DNA of 64,000 nt. It comes from Slackia sp. ZJ119. Lineage in GTDB: Bacteria > Actinomycetota > Coriobacteriia > Coriobacteriales > Eggerthellaceae. Location: NCBI RefSeq assembly GCF_011039175.1, contig NZ_JAAKEN010000007.1, forward strand, positions 83,705 to 147,704, written 5' to 3'. The notes below the pieces were generated by a model. It saw only the letters and a list, made by a program, of their open reading frames with translations. It searched no databases and had not been told where the DNA came from. Positions 8,781-17,895 of the stretch are shown piece by piece. Position 1 is the first letter of the stretch. The number at the start of each line of letters is the position of its first letter. The position numbers were made by a program, and so were the translations under genes.

Positions 8781-9793
8781 TCGAAGGAAGGCGGCCCCGC
8801 TGCGGCGTCGTGCTCGTGAACACGGGCAGCCCCGCGGCGCCTGAGCCCGAAGCCGTGCGCGACTACCTGTCGCGCTTTCTGTCAGATCCGCGCATCGCGC
8901 CTAAGACGCCGGCGTGGCCGTTCGTCTTGAAGTCGTTCATCCTGCCGCGCCGCTCGAAGGCCTCCGCCGCACGCTATGCGTCCATCTGGACCGAGGCGGG
9001 ATCTCCGCTCGCCGTTGCACACGCGGCCATCGAGCGCAAGCTGCAGGAGCGCTTCGATGCGGCAGGGGACGCCGTGGCCGTGAAGACGGCCTACAGCTAC
9101 AGCAGCCCGTTTTTCGCGGATGCGCTGCGCGAGCTTGCGGCGCTCGGCGTTGGCAGGATCGTCGTGCTGCCGCTGTTTCCGCAGACGGCGTTTTCCCAGG
9201 CGGCAGGCACGGTGGTCGACGCCGTGGACGCCGCCTGCGCACAAAGCGCCTGGGACGGCGAGCTCGTCTTCATCGACGGCTACGGCGACGATCCCGGCTA
9301 CGTCGCGGCGCTTGCCGACGCGATTCGCGCCGCCGGCTTCGACCCCGCCCCCGAGTCGGGCCATCGGCTGTTTTTGTCCTACCACTCAATTCCGCTTGCC
9401 GACGTGGAGGCGGGAGACGACTACCCTGACCAGACAGCCCGCACCAACGCGCTTCTCGCCGATGCGCTCGGCATTGGCTCAGACCGCTGGCGCGTGGGCT
9501 TTCAGTCGCGCTTCGACAAGGAGCGCAGCTGGGTCTCTCCGTTCACTGCCGACGTGCTCGAGCAATTCGCCCGCGAGGACGGCGGCACGCTCTTTTTCGC
9601 GTGCCCGAACTTCGCGGTCGACTGCCTGGAGACGCTCTACGACGTGCCGAACGAGCTGGAGCCGGCCTACCGAAGGGCCCTGCGCGAGGCCGGGCGCGAC
9701 GGCGCGGGCGACGTCTTCGTGTACGTGCCGTGCCTGAACGACTCGCCCGCCCACATAGACGTGCTGTTCAACCTGTTGAAACGCCACTTATAG
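8777..9793 (+). CDS. hemH: ferrochelatase
   Basis: 338 residues. The GTG at 8777 follows a strong GGAAGGAGGT and overlaps the previous stop (GTGA). It opens GVVLVNTGSPAAPEP, the ferrochelatase N-terminal motif; the metal-site histidine is in LSYHSIPLAD (about 198) and GDDYPDQ follows. FQSRFDKERSWVSPFT resembles the proteobacterial HemH type. The enzyme inserts Fe2+ into a porphyrin. In many Gram-positive bacteria the homologue acts on coproporphyrin III rather than protoporphyrin IX, and no other haem gene in the window settles which. Haem would serve the cytochrome-like protein at 33.1-33.8 kb. Confidence 0.92.
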   Translation: MIEGRRPRCGVVLVNTGSPAAPEPEAVRDYLSRFLSDPRIAPKTPAWPFVLKSFILPRRSKASAARYASIWTEAGSPLAVAHAAIERKLQERFDAAGDAVAVKTAYSYSSPFFADALRELAALGVGRIVVLPLFPQTAFSQAAGTVVDAVDAACAQSAWDGELVFIDGYGDDPGYVAALADAIRAAGFDPAPESGHRLFLSYHSIPLADVEAGDDYPDQTARTNALLADALGIGSDRWRVGFQSRFDKERSWVSPFTADVLEQFAREDGGTLFFACPNFAVDCLETLYDVPNELEPAYRRALREAGRDGAGDVFVYVPCLNDSPAHIDVLFNLLKRHL

Positions 9794-9851
9794 GACCAAC
9801 TGCGGCCTGCATGGCGCCACAGAGGCCGCGCCGCTCAACGAAAGGATCGCC

Positions 9852-11066
<1,215 letters not shown>

Positions 11067-11084
11067 AGAAGCGCGGCTCAGAAA

Positions 11085-11110
11085 GCGGGCGTCCCTCTGC
11101 GGACGCCCGC
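11085..11110 (+). terminator. hairpin after coaBC, no T-run
   Basis: A 10-base-pair GC-rich stem (GCGGGCGTCC / GGACGCCCGC) with a 6-base loop lies 18 bases after the coaBC stop. The lack of a T-tract makes intrinsic termination uncertain; it could be a 3' stabilising hairpin. Confidence 0.45.
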
Positions 11111-11137
11111 CGCATGGCGCCACCTTGCCAGCAATAC

Positions 11138-11170
11138 GAAAACAGGCCAGGGATGAATCCTCTGGCCTGT
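11138..11170 (-). terminator. intrinsic terminator of tRNA-Pro
   Basis: On the minus strand ACAGGCCAG and CTGGCCTGT form a 9-base-pair stem around an 11-base loop, followed by a short run of T. It lies 8 bases beyond the encoded CCA of the tRNA. Confidence 0.75.
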
Positions 11171-11177
11171 GTATTTC

Positions 11178-11254
<77 letters not shown>

Positions 11255-11284
11255 AATCTGCGGTCCCTCGCGAGACAGCTCGTT

Positions 11285-11314
11285 TATAGTACCCGCAAGT
11301 CGGCTCCATTGCAA
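11285..11314 (-). promoter_or_regulatory. promoter of tRNA-Pro
   Basis: On the minus strand TTGCAA (11314-11309) and TACTAT (11290-11285) are separated by 18 bases. The expected start lies about 25 bases before the mature tRNA 5' end. The remaining gap up to echA (11315-11543) holds no gene; a weak TTGATC...TAACTT pair near 11322-11350 might serve the ech operon. Confidence 0.5.
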
Positions 11315-11543
11315 GAAGAAATTTGATCGCGGGCCTCATTCTTCATAACTTCACATTTGTTGCCGGCCCGTCATCGCACCGTGGCCCTGCGGAAGCCTTT
11401 CGGCCTTCTACCGAACAAATGCTCACGCGCTGGCAGCACAGGCCGCCCGGCAGCGGCGGATATTGCTAGAGTGTCATCGTGGCATCGCGCAGGCGGCGAT
11501 GCGATTCGTTGAAAGCTTCGGATACAGAAAAGGGGGAGAAGAC

Positions 11544-13502
11544 GTGGCAATGATCGGATTTTTAATCCTGTTTCCGCTGGTGGTTGCATTGGTGTTGCTG
11601 CTAGTGAAGCAAAACCAGGCGCGCAACGTCATCGTGTACGTCTCTGCGGCGGCCATCGCAGTCGTCTCGATCGGGTTTTGCCTGGCCAACCTGGGATCAG
11701 GATGGGTGGGACTGCAGTTCTACACGCCCATCGTCGATTATGCGTGCATGGCCATAAGCGTTGCGCTCGCGGCGGTCATCTTGTACTTCGGCATTCTCTA
11801 CCGCAATGTCCCCACGATCGTGCTCGCCGTGGTGCAGGTGGTCGGCTCGGCCGTCTTCGAGCTGGGATTCGCCCATGGCGTCCATGTCGCCGAATCCCTG
11901 TACTTCGACTCGCTGTCGCTGCTCATGGCGTTCATCATCGGCGTCGTCGGCACCGGCATCTGCGTGTATGCGCTCGGTTACATGGAAGACTTCCAGGCGC
12001 ATCAGCCTGAAGGCACAAAAGACCGTCGCCCGATGTTCTTCGCCATCATGTTCGCGTTTTTGTCCGCGATGTACTTTATCGTGTTCTCGAACAACATGCT
12101 GTGGCTGTTCACCGGCTGGGAAGTCACCACGGTATGCTCGTTTTTGCTCATCGGCTTCACACGGACCGACGAAGCCATCAAAAACGCGTTCCGCCAGATC
12201 ATCATGAACATCATCGGCGGCATCGCGTTTTTGGTCGCGCTGTACTGCATCGTGCTTCAGGTGGGCACGCTGTCGCTTCGGGAGTTCATCGAGGTGGGCA
12301 GCGCCTATCCCATCATCGTGATGCTGCCGGTGTGCTGCCTGGCGCTTGCCGGCCTCACGAAGGCCGCGCAGATGCCCTTCCACACGTGGCTGCTCGGCGC
12401 CATGGTGGCCCCCACGCCTACCAGCGCCCTGCTGCATTCCTCCACGATGGTGAAAGCGGGCGTGTTTTTGCTGGTCAAGCTTGCGCCGGTGTTCAACGTG
12501 TGCCCGCTGCCGTCCATCATGGTCGTGCTCGTGGGCGGCATCACCTTCCTTTTGTGCTCGTTCATGGCCATTTCGCAGTCCAACGCCAAGCGCGTTCTGG
12601 CGTACTCGACCATCGCGAACCTGGGCCTGATCGTCGCCTGCGCCGGCGTCGGCACGCCTGAGGCCGTGTGGGCCGCCTGCTTCCTCATCCTGTTCCACGC
12701 CATCGCGAAGTCGCTGCTGTTCCTGTGCGTCGGCACCGCCGAGCACCACATCGGCAGCCGCAACATCGAGGACATGGACCTTCTGTTCGAGCGCATGCCG
12801 CGCCTGGCCCGTTTCATGATGCTCGGCATCATGGTCATGTTCATCGCGCCGCTCGGCATGCTCATGGCGAAGTGGGCCACGCTCGTGTCCTTCGCCGACT
12901 CCGGCCAGATCGCGCTCGTCATCATTCTGGGCTTCGGTTCGGCCGCGACGTTCTTCTTCTGGGCCAAGTGGCTCGGCAAGCTTGCCGGCATCGCGGCGTG
13001 CGACAAAAACGTGGAGCTTGACGTGCATAAAAGCGAATGGACGGCGCTCATGCTCATGGTCGTGCTCGCGGTCCTCGCCTGCGTGGGGCTGCCCGTCATC
13101 TCGACCTTCCTCATCGAGCCGTACGTCTGCTCGGTGGCCGCGGTCGTCGCGAACCCAACGCTCATGGCGCTGTACGCGTTCGGCGGCCAAGACATCTCGG
13201 GCACGAACCTGTGGATCTCGGCGCTGCTCGCCGTCATCGTCATCGTGATGCTGTTCGCAGGCGTCGGACGCCGGGGCAAGGAAAAGCCCGCGCAGATCTA
13301 TCTGGCCGGCGCCAGCGTCGACAACGACCGACGCACCTTCCGCAACTCGCTTTCCGGCGAGACTGCGGCCACGTCGCGCAACTGGTACCTCGACTCGACG
13401 TTCGGCGAGGCTCGCATCAAGCCGGTCGGCGAATGGATGTGCGGCATCCTCATCGTCGTCGCGCTGGTGCTCAGCACCACCGGCCTGCCCATCTTGATGT
13501 AG
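11544..13502 (+). CDS. echA: Ech-type hydrogenase subunit A (NuoL/MrpA-like ion pump)
   Basis: 652 residues from GTG 11544, placed six bases after AGGGGGAG; an ATG two codons later is the alternative. It is almost wholly hydrophobic, with roughly 14-16 helices. The core proton-channel family motif region is KAAQMPFHTWLLGAMVAPTPTSALLHSSTMVKAGVFLL (about 285-322, with the conserved Lys and His), preceded by FTGWEVTTVCSFLLIGF. This is the NuoL/EchA antiporter-like subunit, which couples ferredoxin-driven H2 formation to ion export. First gene of a tightly packed operon in the canonical echABCDEF order. The C-terminal ~70 residues are a polar segment and one last helix. Confidence 0.9.
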   Translation: MAMIGFLILFPLVVALVLLLVKQNQARNVIVYVSAAAIAVVSIGFCLANLGSGWVGLQFYTPIVDYACMAISVALAAVILYFGILYRNVPTIVLAVVQVVGSAVFELGFAHGVHVAESLYFDSLSLLMAFIIGVVGTGICVYALGYMEDFQAHQPEGTKDRRPMFFAIMFAFLSAMYFIVFSNNMLWLFTGWEVTTVCSFLLIGFTRTDEAIKNAFRQIIMNIIGGIAFLVALYCIVLQVGTLSLREFIEVGSAYPIIVMLPVCCLALAGLTKAAQMPFHTWLLGAMVAPTPTSALLHSSTMVKAGVFLLVKLAPVFNVCPLPSIMVVLVGGITFLLCSFMAISQSNAKRVLAYSTIANLGLIVACAGVGTPEAVWAACFLILFHAIAKSLLFLCVGTAEHHIGSRNIEDMDLLFERMPRLARFMMLGIMVMFIAPLGMLMAKWATLVSFADSGQIALVIILGFGSAATFFFWAKWLGKLAGIAACDKNVELDVHKSEWTALMLMVVLAVLACVGLPVISTFLIEPYVCSVAAVVANPTLMALYAFGGQDISGTNLWISALLAVIVIVMLFAGVGRRGKEKPAQIYLAGASVDNDRRTFRNSLSGETAATSRNWYLDSTFGEARIKPVGEWMCGILIVVALVLSTTGLPILM

Positions 13503-13519
13503 GAAGGAGCGTGACGAAC

Positions 13520-14416
13520 ATGTTGAATGAATCGCTCGTTTTCACCATTGTCGGCATCGTGGCGTTCGCCGTGATCGCTCCCGTGCTGGGCTGTCTGCTC
13601 GCCGGCGTCGACCGCAAGGTGTCGGCCCGCATGCAGGGCCGCGTCGGACCGCCGATTCTGCAGCCGTACTACGACGTGCGCAAGCTGCTGGAAAAAGAGA
13701 CGGTCGCCGTGAACTCGTCCGAAGTCGTCTATGTCGGCTGTGCGCTGTTGTTCACGTTCATCGCCGGCGGCATCTTCTATTCCGGCGGCAACCTGCTGAT
13801 GAGCATCTTCGTCATCACGCTGGCGGCGCTGCTGTTCATCCTGGCGGCGTACTGCACGCGCTCGCCGTACGCCGAAGTGGGCGCTGCTCGCGAAACGCTG
13901 CAGGTCATGGCGTACGAGCCTATGGTGCTCTTCATGGCGGTGGCGTTCTTCATGGGCACGAAGGCCATCCTTGGCGTCGGCACGTTCAACGTCTCGGGCG
14001 TGTTTTTCCTGGGCGTTCCGCTCATCACGAACATCTGGCTCGTGTTTCTGGGCTTTCTGTTCGTGCTGACCATCAAGCTGCGCAAGTCGCCCTTCGACCT
14101 GTCCATGTCGCACCACGCGCACCAAGAGATCGTCAAAGGCGTCACCACTGAAATGAGCGGCCGGACGCTGGCGATGGTGGAAGTCATGCATTGGTGCGAG
14201 AACATCCTGTTCCTCGGCTGGATCGGCATGTTCTTCGTGTGGGCGAACCCGGTGTCTTTGCTCGTGGCGCTCGTCGTCGTGCTGGCCGTGTACTTCCTGG
14301 AAATCTGGATCGACAACAATTTCGCCCGCGTCAAATGGCAGCTCATGCTCAAGTCGGCTTGGATCGTGGCTCTCGTGGCCGGCGGCTTGAACCTGATCGT
14401 GCTCGCATACCTGTAA
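13520..14416 (+). CDS. echB: Ech-type hydrogenase subunit B (NuoH-like)
   Basis: 298 residues, ATG 13520 after AAGGAGCGTGACGAAC. Membrane protein of about 8 helices with the NuoH/HycD marks: DRKVSARMQGRVGPPILQPYYDVRKLLEKE near the N-terminus (the R-x-GP stretch lines the quinone/membrane-arm interface in complex I), RSPYAEVGAARET, and IKLRKSPFDLSMSHHAHQEIVKG (about 190), the usual acidic-residue loop. It anchors the peripheral hydrogenase arm to the membrane. Seventeen bases separate it from echA. Confidence 0.92.
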   Translation: MLNESLVFTIVGIVAFAVIAPVLGCLLAGVDRKVSARMQGRVGPPILQPYYDVRKLLEKETVAVNSSEVVYVGCALLFTFIAGGIFYSGGNLLMSIFVITLAALLFILAAYCTRSPYAEVGAARETLQVMAYEPMVLFMAVAFFMGTKAILGVGTFNVSGVFFLGVPLITNIWLVFLGFLFVLTIKLRKSPFDLSMSHHAHQEIVKGVTTEMSGRTLAMVEVMHWCENILFLGWIGMFFVWANPVSLLVALVVVLAVYFLEIWIDNNFARVKWQLMLKSAWIVALVAGGLNLIVLAYL

Positions 14417-14429
14417 GGAGGGGCAATTC

Positions 14430-14873
14430 ATGGGCTATGCTTCAAAATCCCCGTGGGTCATCCACTACGACGGGTCGAGCTGCAACGGCTGCGACATCGA
14501 AGTGCTGGCCACGCTGTGTCCGGGCTTTGACGCCGAGCGTTTCGGCGTCATCAACACGGGCAACCCCAAGCACGCCGACATCTTTTTGGTGACCGGATCG
14601 GTCAACGAACAGAACATCGGCGTCGTGCAGGAAATATACAACCAGATGGTGGAGCCGAAAGTGGTCGTGGCATGCGGCATCTGCGCGTGCACGGCCGGCA
14701 TCTTCCACGACTGCTACAACGTGATCGGCGGCGTCGACAAGGCCATTCCGGTCGACGTGTACGCGCCGGGCTGCGCCATCCGCCCCGAAGCGATCATCGA
14801 CGCGGTCGTGCAGGCGGTCGGCATCCTGGATGAGAAGTCCAAGGCGCTCGAAGCCGCCAAGAAAGGAGCGTGA
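14430..14873 (+). CDS. echC: Ech-type hydrogenase small subunit C (NuoB-like)
   Basis: 147 residues. SSCNGCDIEVLATLCP (about 16) carries the first two Cys of the proximal [4Fe-4S] cluster; CGICACTAGIF (about 80) and VYAPGCAIRPEAI (about 112) supply the others. This is the NuoB/HycG fold that transfers electrons between the ferredoxin-like subunit and the NiFe site. A strong TAAGGAGG precedes ATG 14430. The small size, without the extra cluster domains of classical small subunits, fits group 4 hydrogenases. Confidence 0.93.
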   Translation: MGYASKSPWVIHYDGSSCNGCDIEVLATLCPGFDAERFGVINTGNPKHADIFLVTGSVNEQNIGVVQEIYNQMVEPKVVVACGICACTAGIFHDCYNVIGGVDKAIPVDVYAPGCAIRPEAIIDAVVQAVGILDEKSKALEAAKKGA

Positions 14874-14875
14874 GC

Positions 14876-15589
14876 ATGAGCGCGTTCACCCAAACGTTCG
14901 CACCGATCTCCATCGCCGACATCCCCGCGATGGCCGCCGACCGCAAGGCAAGCGGCTGGCGCTTCGTGCAGGTGCTTGCCGTGAACACCGAAAACGGGAT
15001 CGACCTCGTCTATTCGTTCATGAAAGACGGCGCCCTGGAAAACTTCAAGGTCGAAGGCGTGACGAAAGACGACGTCGTGCCGTCTATCACCGGCGAGTTT
15101 TTGGCCGCGTTCGTGTTCGAGAACGAGGCGCACGACCTGTTCGGCGTGAACATCAAAGACATCGCCATCGACTTCGGCGGCAACTTCTATGCGCTGTCCC
15201 AAAAAGAACCCATGACCGTCATATCGCCGGCCCAGCTGGCCGCGCGTGAAAAGGCGAAGAAGCTCGCAGCCGCCAAGGCGGCCAAAGAGGCGAAGGCGGC
15301 CGCCGGCGAAAGCGCGGCGGAGGCGTCCGAAGCCTCAAAAGCGGCCGACATGGAAGCGAAGCTGGCAGCGATGGACCCTGAAAAGGCCGCGAAGGTGCGG
15401 GCCGCCATGGAGGCCAAGGCCAAGAAAGAGGCTGCCGCCAAGCAGGCTGAAAAAGACGCCGCGATGGAAGCGAAGCTTGCCGCGATGGATCCCGAGAAGG
15501 CCGCGAAAGTCCGCGCCGCCATGGAAGCGAAGGCGCGAAAGGCCGCAGCCGCCGCCCAAACGGCCGACGACGCGAAAGGAGGCGAGTAG
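14876..15589 (+). CDS. echD: Ech-type hydrogenase subunit D (NuoC-like) with repeat tail
   Basis: 237 residues; ATG 14876 lies 8 bases after AAAGGAG. Residues 1 to about 118 are the NuoC-like domain (FENEAHDLFGVNIK is the conserved block). From about residue 119 on, the protein is an Ala/Lys/Glu-rich charged tail likely to be helical. It contains two near-identical 38-residue units that start at MEAKLAAMDPEKAAKVRAAM (bases 15350 and 15464). Usual EchD proteins stop at about 110-160 residues, so the tail is an addition. The function of the core is structural, linking the small and large subunits. What the tail does is unknown. Confidence 0.85.
   Translation: MSAFTQTFAPISIADIPAMAADRKASGWRFVQVLAVNTENGIDLVYSFMKDGALENFKVEGVTKDDVVPSITGEFLAAFVFENEAHDLFGVNIKDIAIDFGGNFYALSQKEPMTVISPAQLAAREKAKKLAAAKAAKEAKAAAGESAAEASEASKAADMEAKLAAMDPEKAAKVRAAMEAKAKKEAAAKQAEKDAAMEAKLAAMDPEKAAKVRAAMEAKARKAAAAAQTADDAKGGE
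15350..15577 (+). repeat. tandem 114-bp coding repeat in echD, two copies
   Basis: Units 15350-15463 and 15464-15577 encode two near-identical 38-residue blocks. Synonymous differences between them (for example ctggcagcg against cttgccgcg) show the duplication is not recent, and that the protein sequence, rather than the DNA, has been kept. Confidence 0.8.
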
Positions 15590-15591
15590 CC

Positions 15592-16680
15592 ATGGGGAAA
15601 GCAACCGTCATCCCGTTCGGCCCCCAGCATCCCGTGTTGCCCGAACCGCTGCACCTTGACCTGGTTGTGGAAGACGAAGTGGTCGTCGAGGCCATCCCGC
15701 AGATCGGGTTCATTCACCGCGGTCTGGAAAAGCTCGTCGAGACGCGCGACTACAACCAGTTCATCTACGTTGCCGAGCGCATCTGCGGCATCTGCGCGTT
15801 CGGCCACTCCATGGGATACGCCCAGACGGTCGAAGAGCTCATGGGCGTGGAGATTCCGCCCCGCGCCGAATACCTGCGCACCATCTGGCACGAGCTGTCG
15901 CGCGTGCACTCCCACATCCTGTGGCTGGGGCTTGCCGCCGACGCCTTCGGCTTTGAGAGCCTGTTCATGCACTGCTGGCGACTGCGCGAGCGCGTGCTGA
16001 ACATCTTCGAAAAGACCACCGGCGGGCGCGTCATCTTCTCGGTCGTGTGCGTCGGCGGCGTCGTGCGCGACATCGACGCGGCCCAGTTCCGCGAGATCAT
16101 CGGCACGCTCGAAGGCATCAAGTCCGATTACGCGAAGATCTGCAACGCGTTTCTGAAGGACACGTCGGTGAGGAACCGCACCGACGGCGTGGGCTACATC
16201 TCGCTTGAAGACGCTCGGGCGCTTTCGATGGTGGGGCCGTTCGGCCGCGCGTCGGGTTTGCCCTACGACGTGCGCTCGCTCGGCATGGGCGCCTACGGGA
16301 AGCTTTCCGACTTCCAGCCCATCACGTCGACGGCGGGCGACTGCTACGGCCGCATGGAGGTTCGCGCGAAAGAGGTGCTGCAGTCCATCGACATCATCGA
16401 AGAGCTTATCGCGGGCATTCCGGCGGGCGACATCGCGGTGCCGGTGAAGGGTTCTCCTGCGGCAGGCGCCGAGGCGTCCATGGTGCTCGAGCAGCCGCGC
16501 GGCGAATGCTACTACTACGCCCGCGGCAACGGATCGAAGTACCTCGAGCGCATGCGCATCCGCACGCCAACGTCCATCAACATCGCCGGCATGACCACCG
16601 CGCTGGCCGGCTGCGACCTGGCGGACGTCAACATGATCATCCTGACCATCGACCCGTGCATCAGCTGCACAGAAAGGTAG
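15592..16680 (+). CDS. echE: Ech-type [NiFe] hydrogenase large subunit E
   Basis: 362 residues. The nickel ligands are all present: RICGICAFGHS (about 63, first CxxC) and DPCISCTER at the very C-terminus (second CxxC). This separates it from NuoD of complex I, which has lost them, and predicts an active hydrogenase. The sequence ends three residues after the last Cys, so there is no C-terminal peptide to be cleaved by a maturation protease, as in other Ech and Coo enzymes. It catalyses 2H+ + 2e- to H2 on the cytoplasmic side. The gene sits two bases after echD. Confidence 0.95.
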   Translation: MGKATVIPFGPQHPVLPEPLHLDLVVEDEVVVEAIPQIGFIHRGLEKLVETRDYNQFIYVAERICGICAFGHSMGYAQTVEELMGVEIPPRAEYLRTIWHELSRVHSHILWLGLAADAFGFESLFMHCWRLRERVLNIFEKTTGGRVIFSVVCVGGVVRDIDAAQFREIIGTLEGIKSDYAKICNAFLKDTSVRNRTDGVGYISLEDARALSMVGPFGRASGLPYDVRSLGMGAYGKLSDFQPITSTAGDCYGRMEVRAKEVLQSIDIIEELIAGIPAGDIAVPVKGSPAAGAEASMVLEQPRGECYYYARGNGSKYLERMRIRTPTSINIAGMTTALAGCDLADVNMIILTIDPCISCTER

Positions 16681-16686
16681 GCTTCC

Positions 16687-17040
16687 ATGGGCGGATTCAA
16701 ACTTGGCGGCATGACCTTTCGGGGGCTGTTCAAAGAACCGGAAACCATCCAGTATCCGGCGCAGCAAAAGCCCGCGCCGGCGGGGCTGAAGGGGCATGTC
16801 GTCATCGACGTGCAGAAGTGCATTCTGTGCGGCATCTGCCAGAAGCGCTGCCCTTGCGACGCCATTGCGGTGAACAAGCCGGAGCGCACCTGGACGATCA
16901 ACCGTTTCGCCTGCGTGCAGTGCGGCAGCTGCGTGCGCGAGTGTCCCAAGACGTGCCTTGTCATGGAGCCCACCTACGCGCCCCCGTCGACCAGCAAGCA
17001 TCTCGATTCCTTCGAAGTGCCCGAGGCGCAGAAGGCCTAA
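16687..17040 (+). CDS. echF: Ech-type hydrogenase subunit F (2x[4Fe-4S], NuoI-like)
   Basis: 117 residues. Two ferredoxin motifs are CILCGICQKRCPCDAI (about 45) and CVQCGSCVRECPKTCL (about 76), each CxxCxxCxxxCP. It takes electrons from soluble ferredoxin and feeds the small subunit. The N-terminal FRGLFKEPETIQYP is the membrane-facing segment seen in NuoI-like subunits. Last gene of the operon; an intrinsic terminator follows about 120 bases on. Confidence 0.93.
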   Translation: MGGFKLGGMTFRGLFKEPETIQYPAQQKPAPAGLKGHVVIDVQKCILCGICQKRCPCDAIAVNKPERTWTINRFACVQCGSCVRECPKTCLVMEPTYAPPSTSKHLDSFEVPEAQKA

Positions 17041-17158
17041 AGGGCGCCCGATGCGGGCGAAGTTGCGAGCGGCGCTGTGTGATCCCGTGAAAAACTGGTT
17101 AAGAACGGCAACGGACGCGCAGGTTGCAGAAAACCTGTTAGAATTATAAAAAACGAAG

Positions 17159-17188
17159 ACGGGCAAGCCCTCGGACTTGCCCGTTTTG
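17159..17188 (+). terminator. intrinsic terminator after the ech operon
   Basis: ACGGGCAAG (17159-17167) pairs with CTTGCCCGT (17176-17184) and a T-run follows. It separates ech from pgsA, whose translation start is only about 40 bases further on. Confidence 0.8.
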
Positions 17189-17228
17189 CATGGGCGACCC
17201 AGCATGTCAAGGAGGGCATCTGCCAAGC

Positions 17229-17891
17229 GTGAGCGAACCGGACAACACCACCGCTGCCGACTCCGCCTCTGAAGAGGTGACGAGCAGGATTTTGACCGCG
17301 CCGAACGTCATCAGCTTTGTCAGGCTGTGCATGATCCCGGTCTTTTTTGTGCTGCTCGCCCAAGGAAACGACGTGGCGGCCTGCGTTGTGTTCGCCGTTG
17401 CCGCTGGGACGGACTTCCTCGACGGCCAGCTGGCACGACGCACGAACTGCGTGTCGAAGCTCGGCCAGGTGCTCGACCCGGCCGTCGACCGCCTGCTCAT
17501 GATCTCGGGCGTGCTCGGCGTGTTCCTGACCGGGCGCGTGCCGGTCTGGGTCATCGTCTTCGTCGTGGCGCGCGACCTGTTTTTGCTCATCGGCGGAGGC
17601 ATCCTCATCAGGAAATACCGCATCCGCGTGCCGGTGGTGTTCGCCGGCAAGGTGGCCACCACGCTCCTGTTCATCGGGTTCGCGGCCCTGCTGCTCAACA
17701 TGCCGGTGTTCGAAGGCCTTGGCATCGTAGAGGTTTCGTGGCTGCCGGGCCTGTGCAGCGGGCCGTACGGCTGGGGCATATGGTTCATTTACGCGGGACT
17801 CATCCTGTCGACCGGCGTGACCGTCTACTACATCGTGGTGGCCTGGCGGGCGTTGCAGGCAGCCTTGAACGAACGGCAAGCATTGAGGTAG
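17229..17891 (+). CDS. pgsA: CDP-diacylglycerol-glycerol-3-phosphate 3-phosphatidyltransferase
   Basis: 220 residues from GTG 17229, with GGAGGG 12 bases upstream. The CDP-alcohol phosphatidyltransferase motif D-x2-DG-x2-AR-x8-G-x3-D-x3-D is complete in TDFLDGQLARR...GQVLDPAVD (about 63-87). Six helices fit the family. It makes phosphatidylglycerophosphate for phosphatidylglycerol and cardiolipin. The start is the weak point: the ATG at 17190 lies inside the terminator's T-run and is unlikely. The VanW gene follows four bases later. Confidence 0.9.
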   Translation: MSEPDNTTAADSASEEVTSRILTAPNVISFVRLCMIPVFFVLLAQGNDVAACVVFAVAAGTDFLDGQLARRTNCVSKLGQVLDPAVDRLLMISGVLGVFLTGRVPVWVIVFVVARDLFLLIGGGILIRKYRIRVPVVFAGKVATTLLFIGFAALLLNMPVFEGLGIVEVSWLPGLCSGPYGWGIWFIYAGLILSTGVTVYYIVVAWRALQAALNERQALR

Positions 17892-17895
17892 GCCG

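Noticed and set aside
15592..16680. Reading the large subunit and its neighbours as respiratory complex I
   Set aside because: Both nickel CxxC motifs are present and nuoEFG and other complex I genes are missing, so it is a hydrogenase.
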